Below are positions 51,400 through 60,117 of a stretch of 64,000 nucleotides of DNA, in pieces. How positions within the stretch are numbered: position 1 is the first letter of the stretch; every line of letters begins with the position of its first letter. Under the pieces are notes generated by a model that was given only the letters and a program-made list of their open reading frames with translations, did not search any database and had not been told where the DNA came from. Position numbers and translations under genes: made by a program. Source of the stretch: UMGS1322 sp900550765 (GTDB lineage Bacteria; Bacillota; Clostridia; Christensenellales; QALW01); NCBI GenBank assembly GCA_958448705.1, contig CAUDEY010000001.1, positions 1-64,000 of the forward strand, read 5' to 3'.

Positions 51400-52647
51400 T
51401 TATACCACACCTCCCAATATATTTTTACGATATTTTTGATCCAATGCAAATAAATTTGGATTTTTTTTCAAATTTTCAAAATCCACGGTATTCAGCGGCG
51501 TTTGGGTTCGAATCAAATTCGTATAAATCCCCGCGCGCTCAACATCTCCAATCAGTTCAAAGCCGATTAGTTTTCCGTCCTTGATAAATAATTTCCGAAT
51601 CCGCCGCTCAGATTTTTCCTCATACACGTCTCCCGCCGCTGCGGAATCTCCCCTGCTGCCGGCCGTCATTACATGAAATCCAAAAAAACCGATAGAATTC
51701 ATGGGAATCGCACAATCAAATTTGCTGTGTCCGCCGGCCATATTGACTCCCGCACAGCGGCCCTGCATATATGCGTTGGGAAGCAGTGCCATCACCTTAA
51801 CCGTTTTATCCGAAATATCCATGCTCTCCGTACAATCTCCCGCCGCAAAAATATCCGGAACAGATGTTTTCATAAAGGTGTCCACCGTAATACCCCGGGA
51901 GCAGGCGCCTCCGATCTCGCGGATCAGTGCGGTATTGGCCCGTACGCCTACCGCCAGAACCACAAAATCAAACTCCACCTTCACGCCGCTCTTCATGACC
52001 GCCGCTTTTTCCTCAAAGCAGGCTACAGAATCCCCCAGGCGAAAACAAATGCCGTTCTCCTCTAAATGCCGCTGCACGAAAGACGCGCTTTCCCCGTCAA
52101 GAATACTGGACAGTATCCGGTCAGATAAATCGCACACCGTGATATTCTTTACCTTTCCATGCAGTCCCTCGGCACATTTCAAGCCTATCAACCCTGCGCC
52201 GATAATCAGAACACGGCTCTCTGCACAAAGTGCCTTTTCTATATGCAAAGCATCCTCCAGCGTCATAAACGTAAATTTCTCTTTTACCTTTTCCAATCCC
52301 TCCATCGGCGGAACAAAAGGTTCCGAGCCCGCAGCAATACACAGCGCATCATACGCCAAGGCCTCTCCTGTTTCCAGCAGAACTTTTTTGCCGACCGGAT
52401 CGATATGTTGAGCCTTTTTACCATAAAGGACCGTACAGGCATGTTCTTCATAAAAATTTTCCGGTCGATATCCCATACGCTGCAGATCAGTTTTGTTTTC
52501 CAAATAATAGGAGATCAGCGGCCGGCAATAGACAGGATATTTTTCTGCCGAGATGACGGTAACAGCACTTTCTCTGTCCACGCTGCGGATTCCCTCGATG
52601 CAGCCGGCAGCAGCAATTCCGTTTCCGATAATTACATACTTTTTCAT
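51400..52647 (-). CDS. FAD-dependent NAD(P)H oxidoreductase of the split glutamate synthase
   Basis: This 415-aa flavoprotein has the dinucleotide-binding motifs YVIIGNGIAAAGCIEGIR (FAD, N-terminus) and VLIIGAGLIGLKCAEGL (NAD(P), near 150), then IFAAGDCTES. It is a pyridine nucleotide-disulfide-type oxidoreductase without the redox CxxxxC, like NADH oxidase or rubredoxin reductase relatives. In this operon it most likely feeds electrons through the ferredoxin protein to the FMN subunit. The start at 52647 follows GGAGAG. Confidence 0.92.
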   Translation of the reverse strand: MKKYVIIGNGIAAAGCIEGIRSVDRESAVTVISAEKYPVYCRPLISYYLENKTDLQRMGYRPENFYEEHACTVLYGKKAQHIDPVGKKVLLETGEALAYDALCIAAGSEPFVPPMEGLEKVKEKFTFMTLEDALHIEKALCAESRVLIIGAGLIGLKCAEGLHGKVKNITVCDLSDRILSSILDGESASFVQRHLEENGICFRLGDSVACFEEKAAVMKSGVKVEFDFVVLAVGVRANTALIREIGGACSRGITVDTFMKTSVPDIFAAGDCTESMDISDKTVKVMALLPNAYMQGRCAGVNMAGGHSKFDCAIPMNSIGFFGFHVMTAGSRGDSAAAGDVYEEKSERRIRKLFIKDGKLIGFELIGDVERAGIYTNLIRTQTPLNTVDFENLKKNPNLFALDQKYRKNILGGVV

Positions 52648-52648
52648 C

Positions 52649-53076
52649 TTATCTCTCCTCATATACAATTGCCCGGTTAGGGCAGCCAGTCACACAGGCA
52701 GGCTCCCCCGCCGCATTTTTCAGGCACAATTCACATTTCTGTACCGCTCCTTCTTCCCCCCGCGCAACCGCACCGTAAGGACAGACCAGAATACAGGTAA
52801 GACATCCGACGCATCTGGTATGATCGATACAAATAACACCGTCTTCGATTTTCAGCGCACCGGAAATGCAGCTCTTTACGCAAAGCGGATCGGTGCAATG
52901 ACGGCAGGATACGGCATAAGAAAGGCCGTCGTTTCCCTCACGTGAATATTCGGATAAATCTTCTTATCCTTTAACGCCTTTGCCATACCGCTGATACCAG
53001 AATTCGCATACGCACAGTTATATTCGCAAAGGCGGCAGCCCAAACACCATTCTTCATTTACATATATCCGTTTCAT
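52649..53076 (-). pseudogene. 4Fe-4S ferredoxin-type subunit with an apparent frameshift
   Basis: The first 47 codons (MKRIYVNEEWCLGCRLCEYN ... NIHVRE) are open from 53076, and the rest continues in the -1 frame as NDGLSYAVSCRHCTDPLCVKSC and on to CVGCLTCILVCP and ACVTGCPNRAIVYEER, ending at 52649. The total length (428 nt) is one base short of a whole number of codons. One extra A in the AAA at 52932-52934 (minus strand GGGAAAC) would restore a 142-aa protein with four cysteine clusters. It overlaps gltB2 by 4 bp. Either the subunit is broken, the base is a sequencing error, or the ribosome shifts. Confidence 0.85.
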
Positions 53077-54578
53077 TCTCCTGCGTGTGAGATACCGAGG
53101 ATCTCAAGCTCCTTTTCCGTCATACTTACACCGCGCAGCATCAGTCGGTTTCCGCGCAATGCTTCGATAGAATTGATTCCCATACCGCCCATCAGCTCCT
53201 TGATTTCATGCCGCCATGCGGTCATCAGATTCACCAGCCGTTCTGCACCGATATTCGGATTCAGCCGTTTCACAAGTTCCGGACGCTGGGTCGCAATTCC
53301 CCAGTTACAATTTCCGCTTTGGCAGGTACGGCACAAATGACATCCCAACGCCAAAAGTGCTGCTGTTGCTATATAGCACGCATCCGCACCGAGTGCTACG
53401 GCTTTTATCACATCCGCAGCCGAACGAATGCTTCCCCCCACGACCAAAGAGACATGATTTCGGATCCCCTCGTCCCGCAGCCGCTGATCCACTGCCGCCA
53501 GGGCAAGCTCAATCGGGATTCCCACATGATCCCGAATCCGGGTAGGCGCCGCTCCGGTTCCGCCGCGGAAGCCGTCAATAGCAATGATATCTGCACCGCT
53601 GCGGGCAATACCGCTGGCGATTGCAGCAATATTATGCACGGCGGCAACCTTTACGATCACCGGCTTTGTATATTGCGTGGCTTCTTTTAAAGAATATACC
53701 AGCTGCCGCAGATCTTCAATAGAATAAATATCATGATGCGGCGCCGGCGAAATCGCATCGGAGCCCTCGGGAATCATTCGTGTTCGGGAAACATCCCCCA
53801 CGATTTTAGCTCCCGGCAGATGTCCGCCGATTCCTGGCTTGGCGCCCTGTCCCATTTTGATCTCTATCGCGGCACCGGCATTCAAATATGACTCATATAC
53901 GCCAAACCGTCCGGATGCCACCTGTACAATGGTATTCTCGCCATAGCAATAAAAATCCTCATGCAGACCGCCCTCGCCGGTATTATAATAAATTCCAAGT
54001 TCCTTTGCCGCGCGTGCAAGGCTTTCATGGGCATTATAGCTGATAGATCCATAGCTCATAGCCGAAAACATAACCGGCATCGAGAGCTCCATCTGCGGGG
54101 GCAGCTTAGTATTGATATTTCCGTTCGCCTCCCTCCGGATTTCCGCAGGCTTTTTCCCAAGGAATACCCGAGTCTCCATCGGCTCACGCAACGGGTCGAT
54201 AGGCGGATTGGTTACTTGAGATGCATTGATTAAAATCCTGTCCCAATACACCGGCAGCGGTTTAGGATTTCCCATAGAAGAAAGCAATACGCCGCCGCTG
54301 GAAGCCTGCTTATAAATCTCTTTAATCGTATCGCTCTGCCAGTTTGCATTTTCCCGAAAGGTGCATTCATTTTTAACGATCTTTAATGCATGGGTTGGAC
54401 AAAGCGATACGCAGCGCTGGCAATCCACACATTTGGATTCATCGCTGAGCATAACTTTTCCCTCTTCATCAAAGCTATGCACGCCATTGGCACATTGGCG
54501 TTCACAAACGCGGCAGGCAATGCAGCGATCACGGCTACGAAGCACTTCAAATTCAGGAATGATATAGGAAACAGCCAT
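53073..54578 (-). CDS. glutamate synthase FMN-binding subunit with two 4Fe-4S clusters (GltB2-like)
   Basis: This 501-aa protein starts with two ferredoxin-like motifs (CIACRVCERQC and CVDCQRCVSLCP), then the glutamate synthase TIM barrel with FMN and a 3Fe-4S site: SYGSISYNAHESLARAA, TGEGGLHEDF, IKMGQGAKPGIGGHLPG, IDGFRGGTGAAPTRI and the C-rich ALGCHLCRTCQSGNCNWGIA. It uses ammonia from the amidotransferase to reduce 2-oxoglutarate to glutamate. The ATG at 54578 overlaps the gltB1 stop (TGATG). The open frame extending upstream is neighbour coding sequence. Confidence 0.95.
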   Translation of the reverse strand: MAVSYIIPEFEVLRSRDRCIACRVCERQCANGVHSFDEEGKVMLSDESKCVDCQRCVSLCPTHALKIVKNECTFRENANWQSDTIKEIYKQASSGGVLLSSMGNPKPLPVYWDRILINASQVTNPPIDPLREPMETRVFLGKKPAEIRREANGNINTKLPPQMELSMPVMFSAMSYGSISYNAHESLARAAKELGIYYNTGEGGLHEDFYCYGENTIVQVASGRFGVYESYLNAGAAIEIKMGQGAKPGIGGHLPGAKIVGDVSRTRMIPEGSDAISPAPHHDIYSIEDLRQLVYSLKEATQYTKPVIVKVAAVHNIAAIASGIARSGADIIAIDGFRGGTGAAPTRIRDHVGIPIELALAAVDQRLRDEGIRNHVSLVVGGSIRSAADVIKAVALGADACYIATAALLALGCHLCRTCQSGNCNWGIATQRPELVKRLNPNIGAERLVNLMTAWRHEIKELMGGMGINSIEALRGNRLMLRGVSMTEKELEILGISHAGE

Positions 54579-55678
54579 CAAAACGCACCCTCTTTCACCG
54601 TTACAATCACCGGCTCTCCTCCGGCCGGCGCATAGATATTTTCCGCATTCGGCTCCATTTTCCGAATTGCGGCCTCTTCGCTTGCAATAAACACTTTCTC
54701 CCCTTTTTCGGCAACGACCATGGAACGCAGTTTTAACCGGTCGTTCAAAGCCATTAATCCGCCGCTGAAGCCAAGAATGATCGAAAACGGTCCCGTGATC
54801 AAAAGGCTTGGATACACCGTACGCAAATAGGCAAGCTGCTGCGCCGTCCTGGGGTCTTTTTCCCGGATTGTACTCCAAAACGGAGCTGCAATAACCGACG
54901 CGGTCTCCTCAAGTGTCAGACCCTGCCTGCGCAAAAGATAGTCCGCAATATATGTAATAACCTCGGTATCGGTCTGCAGCGTACATTTATAACCGAACAT
55001 TTCAATATACCTGCGATTGGCGTCATAAGAAGAGATCTCCCCGTTATGCACAATAGAGTAATCCAGCAAAGCGAATGGATGCGCACCGCCCCACCAACCG
55101 GGCGTGTTGGTAGGATACCGTCCGTGCGCCGTCCAGGAGTAAGCTTCATATTCCTCCAAACGATAAAACCGCCCCACGGCCTCAGGAAATCCCACGGCCT
55201 TAAATGCCCCCATATTTTTACCGGAAGAAAATACATAGGCCCCGTCAAGCCTGGTGTTGATCTGCATGACAGTTCGCGCAACATATTCCTTTTCATCCAG
55301 CTGAAGACGAGACAGCATGGAGGAAAGCGGGGCTAAAAAGTATCTCCATATCAAAGGGATATCCGTTATTTCAGGGATCTTTCGAATAGGAATATTTTCC
55401 GATTTTACAATTTCAAAACGCTCTTTCAGCATTTTTTCACATTCCACCCGGGCACTATCATCATCATAAAAAATATGAAACGCATAAAATTCCTTATATT
55501 CCGGATAAATCCCATAACCGGCAAACCCTCCGCCGAGTCCGTTGGAGCGATCGTGCATGGGAATCATACTATCTATGATCTTTTCTCCCGTCATTCTGCT
55601 TCCGTCCTTAGCAATAACTGCTGAGATTGCACACCCGGACGGAATACGAATCTGCCCTTCTATTTTCATAACCTTCAT
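54578..55678 (-). CDS. glutamate synthase glutamine amidotransferase subunit (GltB1-like)
   Basis: This 366-aa class II amidotransferase domain releases ammonia from glutamine. The candidate nucleophile is C16 in RIPSGCAISAVI, which would need removal of a 15-residue leader. Other blocks are NGLGGGFAGYGIYP, TAHGRYPTNTPGWWGGAHPF and SIVHNGEISSYDANRRYI, standard for the family. The start at 55678 has GGAGAAAGG upstream. It heads the leftward nitrogen operon behind a leader terminator. Confidence 0.93.
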   Translation of the reverse strand: MKVMKIEGQIRIPSGCAISAVIAKDGSRMTGEKIIDSMIPMHDRSNGLGGGFAGYGIYPEYKEFYAFHIFYDDDSARVECEKMLKERFEIVKSENIPIRKIPEITDIPLIWRYFLAPLSSMLSRLQLDEKEYVARTVMQINTRLDGAYVFSSGKNMGAFKAVGFPEAVGRFYRLEEYEAYSWTAHGRYPTNTPGWWGGAHPFALLDYSIVHNGEISSYDANRRYIEMFGYKCTLQTDTEVITYIADYLLRRQGLTLEETASVIAAPFWSTIREKDPRTAQQLAYLRTVYPSLLITGPFSIILGFSGGLMALNDRLKLRSMVVAEKGEKVFIASEEAAIRKMEPNAENIYAPAGGEPVIVTVKEGAF

Positions 55679-55690
55679 CCTTTCTCCACC

Positions 55691-55755
55691 AAAAAAGAAA
55701 AGGCGTTCATTCAAACAAGGGAACAAAATTTCCCTATAAATGAATGAACGCCTTT
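55691..55755 (-). terminator. leader terminator/attenuator before gltB1
   Basis: On the minus strand AAAGGCGTTCATTCA (55755-55741) pairs perfectly with TGAATGAACGCCTTT (55713-55699), followed by TCTTTTTT. An inner AGGGAA/TTCCCT hairpin sits in the loop. The element lies between the promoter and the gltB1 ribosome binding site, so it must be read through for expression. Confidence 0.88.
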
Positions 55756-55769
55756 GCTCATCGATTTAC

Positions 55770-55798
55770 ATCATAGCATATGTGTCAGGCTCTGTCAA
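55770..55798 (-). promoter_or_regulatory. sigma-A promoter for the glutamate synthase operon
   Basis: On the minus strand TTGACA (55798-55793) and TATGAT (55775-55770) are 17 bp apart, with an extended -10 TGC. Confidence 0.85.
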
Positions 55799-55832
55799 TC
55801 GATTTTTTAAAGAAAAAATTTTAAAAAAAGAC

Positions 55833-55860
55833 TTGACAAATATAAAAAAGCGAGTAAACT
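55833..55860 (+). promoter_or_regulatory. probable promoter for glnN-amt-asnB
   Basis: TTGACA (55833-55838) is followed at 16 bp by TAAACT (55855-55860). The predicted start lies just before the first leader hairpin. Confidence 0.7.
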
Positions 55861-55875
55861 ATTTTTCATAAAGGC

Positions 55876-55926
55876 AAAGGCGTCTTAGAGATAAATGATT
55901 TTCTCTCAGGCGCTTTTTCTTTTTTA
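55876..55926 (+). terminator. first leader terminator of glnN
   Basis: AAAGGCGTCTTAGAGA (55876-55891, from AAAGG) pairs with TCTCTCAGGCGCTTTT (55902-55917) with one mismatch, and is followed by a T-rich run. It begins with the same AAAGGCGT sequence as the leader stem of the divergent gltB1 operon. Confidence 0.82.
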
Positions 55927-55940
55927 TAAACAAAAAATAA

Positions 55941-55991
55941 AACGAGGCAATGACGTCTTGATTCTTTCAAGGTGCATTGTCTCGTTTTTTA
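55941..55991 (+). terminator. second leader terminator of glnN
   Basis: AACGAGGCAATG (55941-55952) pairs with CATTGTCTCGTT (55975-55986) over 12 bp with one G-T pair, and CTTGA/TCAAG makes an inner stem. TTTTTT follows, and the glnN ribosome binding site AAAGGAG comes only 10 bp later. Confidence 0.85.
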
Positions 55992-56012
55992 TTAAAAAAG
56001 GAGTGTAGTTTT

Positions 56013-58109
56013 ATGAACACCGTATCGGATTATTTCGGAACCCTTGTTTTTGACGACAGAGTCATGAAAGCGACTCTTTCCGCCGACATTTACGAATCGC
56101 TTAAAAAAACGATCGATGAAGGCGCCAGGCTGAACAATGATGTTGCCAATGCTGTTGCCGCGGCCATGAAAGACTGGGCCGTTGCACACGGCGCAACACA
56201 TTTTACGCATTGGTTTCAGCCCCTTACCGGTATTACCGCTGAAAAACATGACAGCTTTATTTCCCCCGCGCCGGACGGCCGCGTTATTATGGAGTTTTCC
56301 GGAAAAGAACTGATAAAGGGGGAACCGGACGCTTCTTCTTTCCCCTCCGGCGGCCTGCGCGCTACATTCGAAGCAAGAGGGTATACGGCCTGGGATCCTA
56401 CTTCTTATGCTTTTATCAAAGATAAGACCCTCTGCATCCCTACCGCATTCTGTTCTTACGGCGGAGAAGCTTTGGACAAAAAGACGCCTCTGCTTCGCTC
56501 AATGGAGGCACTGAACAAGCAAGCGCTGCGTATTCTCCGGCTGTTCGGAAACACAGAAGTAAAATGTGTACGTACCTCCGTAGGACCCGAACAAGAATAT
56601 TTTCTAATCGATAAAGAAATGTATGAAAAGCGTAAAGACCTGATATTTACCGGCCGGACTCTTTTCGGCGCCAAGCCTCCAAAAGGGCAGGAAATGGATG
56701 ATCACTACTTTGGTGTGATCAAGCCGCGGGTCGCAGCCTATATGGCAGACCTGAACGAAGAACTGTGGAAGCTTGGAATCCTTGCGAAAACCGAGCATAA
56801 CGAAGTTGCTCCCGCACAGCATGAATTAGCGCCAATCTATACTACTACGAATATTGCTACCGATCACAACCAGCTTACTATGGAAATCATGCAAAAGGTA
56901 GCCTCTCGTCATGGGCTCGTTTGCCTGCTGCATGAAAAGCCCTTTGCCGGCGTCAACGGCAGCGGCAAACATAACAACTGGTCCATGGCAACCAACACCG
57001 GCGTTAATTTGCTGACCCCCGGTGAAACTCCCTATGAAAACGCCCAGTTTCTACTGTTTCTCTGCGCGGTAATCAAAGCGGTGGATGACTATCAGGATCT
57101 GCTGCGCCTGTCGGTTGCCACCGCCGGAAACGACCACCGTTTAGGCGCAAACGAAGCTCCGCCTGCTGTCGTTTCCATGTTCCTCGGTGACGAGTTGACC
57201 GCTGTACTGGAAGCAATTGAGAACGATACCCCCTACAGTGCGGCAGAAAAAACTGTTATGAAGCTCGGTGTTCACGTATTGCCCCGATTCACCCGTGATA
57301 CGACCGACCGCAACCGAACTTCGCCCTTTGCCTTTACCGGAAACAAATTTGAATTCCGTATGCTCGGCTCTTCCAACAGCATTGCCTGCGCTAATATCAT
57401 GCTCAATGCCGCGGTTGCCGAATCATTAAAGGTATATGCCGACCGGCTGGAGAACGTTGAGAATTTTGAAGCAGCACTGCATGACATGATTCAAAAAACA
57501 ATTAAGGATCATAAGCGTATCATATTTAACGGAAACGGTTATGACGACGCTTGGATCAAGGAGGCAACAGAAAAGCGCGGACTTTTGAATTTGCGTACCA
57601 CGCCGGATGCCCTGCCTGCGATTTTAGAAAAAAAGAATGTAGAGATGCTTACCTCCCATAAAATATTTTCTCCGGCAGAAATTCAGTCCCGATATGAAAT
57701 TACACTGGAAAACTACTGCAAAACCGTAAATATCGAAGCACTGACTATGGTAAATATGGCAAAAAAAGAAATCCTTCCGGCCATAGAAGCCTACAGCAAA
57801 GAACTTGCGGATACGCTTACAGCCAAAACAGCGGCCGTTGCGGAACTTTCCGGTAAATATGAAAAGAACGCAATCACAAAATTGTCCGCTTTGGTCGATG
57901 AAATTGACGCGGCAACTTGTGCCCTGGAAGCTTCGCTGATCAAATATCAGACCTGCACCGATATTACCGAGGCCTCCTGCATGATCCGCGATGTTATCCT
58001 TCAAAAAATGGCAGAACTGCGCATCGTCTGTGACGAAGCGGAAACCCTTACAGCAGAAAAATACTGGCCCTTCCCGACCTATGAAAAGCTGCTGTTCAGT
58101 GTAAAATAA
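56013..58109 (+). CDS. glnN: type III glutamine synthetase
   Basis: This 698-aa enzyme makes glutamine from glutamate, ammonia and ATP and is the GSIII type (about 700-730 aa) of Bacteroides, cyanobacteria and clostridia. Blocks: WFQPLTGITAEKHDSF, FPSGGLRATFEARGYTAWDP, SVGPEQEYFLID, KTEHNEVAPAQHELAPIY, NGSGKHNNWSMATNTG and AGNDHRLGANEAPPA. The ATG at 56013 follows AAAGGAG; an upstream in-frame start lies within the second leader terminator. It is first in the operon with the Amt-PII transporter and asnB. Confidence 0.97.
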   Translation: MNTVSDYFGTLVFDDRVMKATLSADIYESLKKTIDEGARLNNDVANAVAAAMKDWAVAHGATHFTHWFQPLTGITAEKHDSFISPAPDGRVIMEFSGKELIKGEPDASSFPSGGLRATFEARGYTAWDPTSYAFIKDKTLCIPTAFCSYGGEALDKKTPLLRSMEALNKQALRILRLFGNTEVKCVRTSVGPEQEYFLIDKEMYEKRKDLIFTGRTLFGAKPPKGQEMDDHYFGVIKPRVAAYMADLNEELWKLGILAKTEHNEVAPAQHELAPIYTTTNIATDHNQLTMEIMQKVASRHGLVCLLHEKPFAGVNGSGKHNNWSMATNTGVNLLTPGETPYENAQFLLFLCAVIKAVDDYQDLLRLSVATAGNDHRLGANEAPPAVVSMFLGDELTAVLEAIENDTPYSAAEKTVMKLGVHVLPRFTRDTTDRNRTSPFAFTGNKFEFRMLGSSNSIACANIMLNAAVAESLKVYADRLENVENFEAALHDMIQKTIKDHKRIIFNGNGYDDAWIKEATEKRGLLNLRTTPDALPAILEKKNVEMLTSHKIFSPAEIQSRYEITLENYCKTVNIEALTMVNMAKKEILPAIEAYSKELADTLTAKTAAVAELSGKYEKNAITKLSALVDEIDAATCALEASLIKYQTCTDITEASCMIRDVILQKMAELRIVCDEAETLTAEKYWPFPTYEKLLFSVK

Positions 58110-58126
58110 AAAGGTGGTGTATTTTT

Positions 58127-59854
58127 ATGACAATAGAATTCTGGCTCCTGATAGGAGCAGCCCTCGTCTTCTGGATGCAGGCGGGTTTTGCTATGGTAGA
58201 GACCGGCTTTACCAGGGCAAAGAACGCCGGAAATATCATCATGAAAAACCTGATGGATTTTTGCATCGGTACTGTGGTGTTTTCTCTGCTTGGCTACACG
58301 CTGATGATGGGAGAAGATACTTTATTCGGCCTGATCGGTCTGCCGAACATGGATATGTGGGCAAACTTTAAAGCATTTATTGCCAGTCCGGCCGACGGCG
58401 GCTTTACCGGAGCCTCAACGTTCGTATTCAATCTGATTTTTTGCGCAACAGCGGCTACTATCGTCTCCGGTGCAATGGCAGAACGCACAAAATTTTCTGC
58501 CTATTGTATTTATTCGGCCGTAATCTCTCTTATCATTTATCCAATCGAAGCACATTGGATCTGGGGCGGCGGCTGGCTGTCACAGCTTGGGTTCCATGAT
58601 TATGCAGGTTCCTGCGCTATTCATATGGTGGGCGGTATTGCCGCGTTAGTAGGGGCTATTTTCCTGGGACCCCGTATCGGAAAATATGTAAGGGACAAAA
58701 ACGGAAAAGTCATAAAGGTCAATGCCATCCCGGGTCATTCCATCACACTTGGCGCACTTGGCGTATTCATTCTGTGGCTGGGCTGGTACGGCTTTAACGG
58801 TGCGGCTGCAACTACGCCATCTGAACTTGCCTCCGTCTTCCTTACCACTACGATTGCACCGGCCTTAGCAACGGTAACCACAATGATCTATACTTGGATC
58901 AAAAACGGAAAACCCGATGTATCCATGTGTCTCAATGCATCCCTGGCGGGCCTTGTCGGCATCACCGCCGGCTGCGATGCCCTGGACGCAATCGGTGCAA
59001 CAGTAGTGGGAATCGTATCCGGCATTCTTGTCGTTATCGTCGTTGAAGTTCTTGATCTAAAACTGCATATCGACGATCCCGTAGGTGCGGTGGGTGTACA
59101 TATGGCAAATGGTATTTGGGGAACGCTTGCCGTAGGCCTTCTTGCCAATCCCGATGCTCCTGCAGGCCTTTCCGGCCTCTTTTATACCGGTTCCTTCCAG
59201 CTTTTAGGCATCCAAACGCTGGGTGTTCTGGCCGTTGCCGTATATGCGGCCGTTATGATGATCCTCACCTTTGCCGTAATCCGTAAAGCACACGGACTCC
59301 GAGCTTCGGCAGAAGATGAACTTGCCGGATTGGACCTCTCCGAGCACGGTCTTCCCAGTGCCTATCCTGATTTTGCTCCTGCGGTAAATAAATATGCTTC
59401 CTTCGCCCCGGAAGAAGGAATCACAGCAATAACTGCCGACGTCCCAGTCGCTGAAGCAATTCCCGTAAAGAAAATGCCCTCCTTTGAAGACGGCACGCCT
59501 AAGTTCACTAAGGTGGAAATTATCTGTAAAGAATCCCGTTTTGACACTTTGAAAACGGCAATGAGCAGTCTGGGAATTACCGGAATGACGGTTTCTCATG
59601 TCCTTGGCTGCGGAGTACAGGGCGGGCGGCCGGAATACTATCGGGGCGTTCCCGTAGAAACGAACCTGCTGCCTAAGGTGCAGGTTGATATCGTGGTAAG
59701 TAAGATTCCCGTGCGAAGCGTTATCGAAACAGCAAAAAAGGCTCTTTACACCGGTCATATCGGAGACGGAAAAATCTTTGTTTATGATGTTGAAAACGTC
59801 GTAAAAGTCCGTACCGGAGAAGAAGGATATGAGGCTCTTCAGGATGTAGAATAA
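58127..59854 (+). CDS. ammonium transporter fused to a C-terminal PII domain
   Basis: This 575-aa protein has an Amt channel (about 1-400, 11 helices) with family motifs GFAMVETGFTRAKNAGN, HWIWGGGWL, HMVGGIAALVGA (channel His) and HMANGIWGTLAVG (second His). After a linker of about 55 residues comes a full PII domain at about 460-575 (TKVEIICKESRFDTLK, a T-loop with GGRPEYYRG, then GDGKIFVYDVENVVKVRTGE). PII normally blocks Amt when nitrogen is plentiful, so a tethered inhibitor is likely. It lies 17 bp after glnN. Confidence 0.95.
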   Translation: MTIEFWLLIGAALVFWMQAGFAMVETGFTRAKNAGNIIMKNLMDFCIGTVVFSLLGYTLMMGEDTLFGLIGLPNMDMWANFKAFIASPADGGFTGASTFVFNLIFCATAATIVSGAMAERTKFSAYCIYSAVISLIIYPIEAHWIWGGGWLSQLGFHDYAGSCAIHMVGGIAALVGAIFLGPRIGKYVRDKNGKVIKVNAIPGHSITLGALGVFILWLGWYGFNGAAATTPSELASVFLTTTIAPALATVTTMIYTWIKNGKPDVSMCLNASLAGLVGITAGCDALDAIGATVVGIVSGILVVIVVEVLDLKLHIDDPVGAVGVHMANGIWGTLAVGLLANPDAPAGLSGLFYTGSFQLLGIQTLGVLAVAVYAAVMMILTFAVIRKAHGLRASAEDELAGLDLSEHGLPSAYPDFAPAVNKYASFAPEEGITAITADVPVAEAIPVKKMPSFEDGTPKFTKVEIICKESRFDTLKTAMSSLGITGMTVSHVLGCGVQGGRPEYYRGVPVETNLLPKVQVDIVVSKIPVRSVIETAKKALYTGHIGDGKIFVYDVENVVKVRTGEEGYEALQDVE

Positions 59855-59870
59855 TAAAAAAGCGTTTGAA

Positions 59871-60109
59871 TCCGGAGAAGTATCACGGAAGATCCCTTTC
59901 AGCGAATATGGGAGAGTGGAAGCCATATAGCCGAGTCCGTGAGAATAACACCGGATAAGCTGCAAGCCCAAAGGAAAATTCTGAGTAAGCGCGCCGGATT
60001 GTCCTCCGTTAACAGGGTAAGGCTTTATTGGAAGCCGATAAGAGAAAAAAGATAGGTGGCACAGCGAGTTCCAGCACTTGCCCTATTGAATGCTGAATGT
60101 ATAAGGAGG
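59871..60109 (+). promoter_or_regulatory. T-box leader with asparagine (AAC) specifier, probably translational
   Basis: Stem I: CCGG (59872-59875), AGAAGTAT, CACGGA, then CAGCGA and the ATATGG/CCATAT distal stem with loop GAGAGTGGAAG, returning TCCGTG, AGAAT, specifier AAC (59947-59949) and CCGG. Antiterminator-type element: ATAGG (60052-60056), bulge TGGCACA, GCGAGT/ACTTGC helix and CCTAT (60082-60086). TGGC matches a tRNA ending GCCA, as in tRNA-Asn. No U-run terminator follows; instead CCTAT can pair with ATAAGG (60101-60106) of the asnB ribosome binding site. It lies 17 bp after amt, inside the operon. Confidence 0.88.
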
Positions 60110-60117
60110 ATTTTACA

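Noticed and set aside
52930..52940. Programmed -1 frameshift on GGGAAAC in the ferredoxin gene
   Set aside because: The heptamer is not in X XXY YYZ phase with the incoming frame and no clear downstream pseudoknot is seen; a lost base or sequencing error is simpler.
54579..54878. 100-codon N-terminal extension of the GltB2-like protein
   Set aside because: It overlaps gltB1 coding sequence completely; the start at 54578 fits the TGATG coupling and begins just before the first iron-sulfur motif.
55876..55991. Canonical ANTAR double-hairpin site with AxxxGxx-like hexaloops in the glnN leader
   Set aside because: A hexaloop AATGAT can be drawn in the first stem only with a T-T mismatch, and the second stem has a 5-nt loop, so I report the terminators but not a canonical ANTAR motif.
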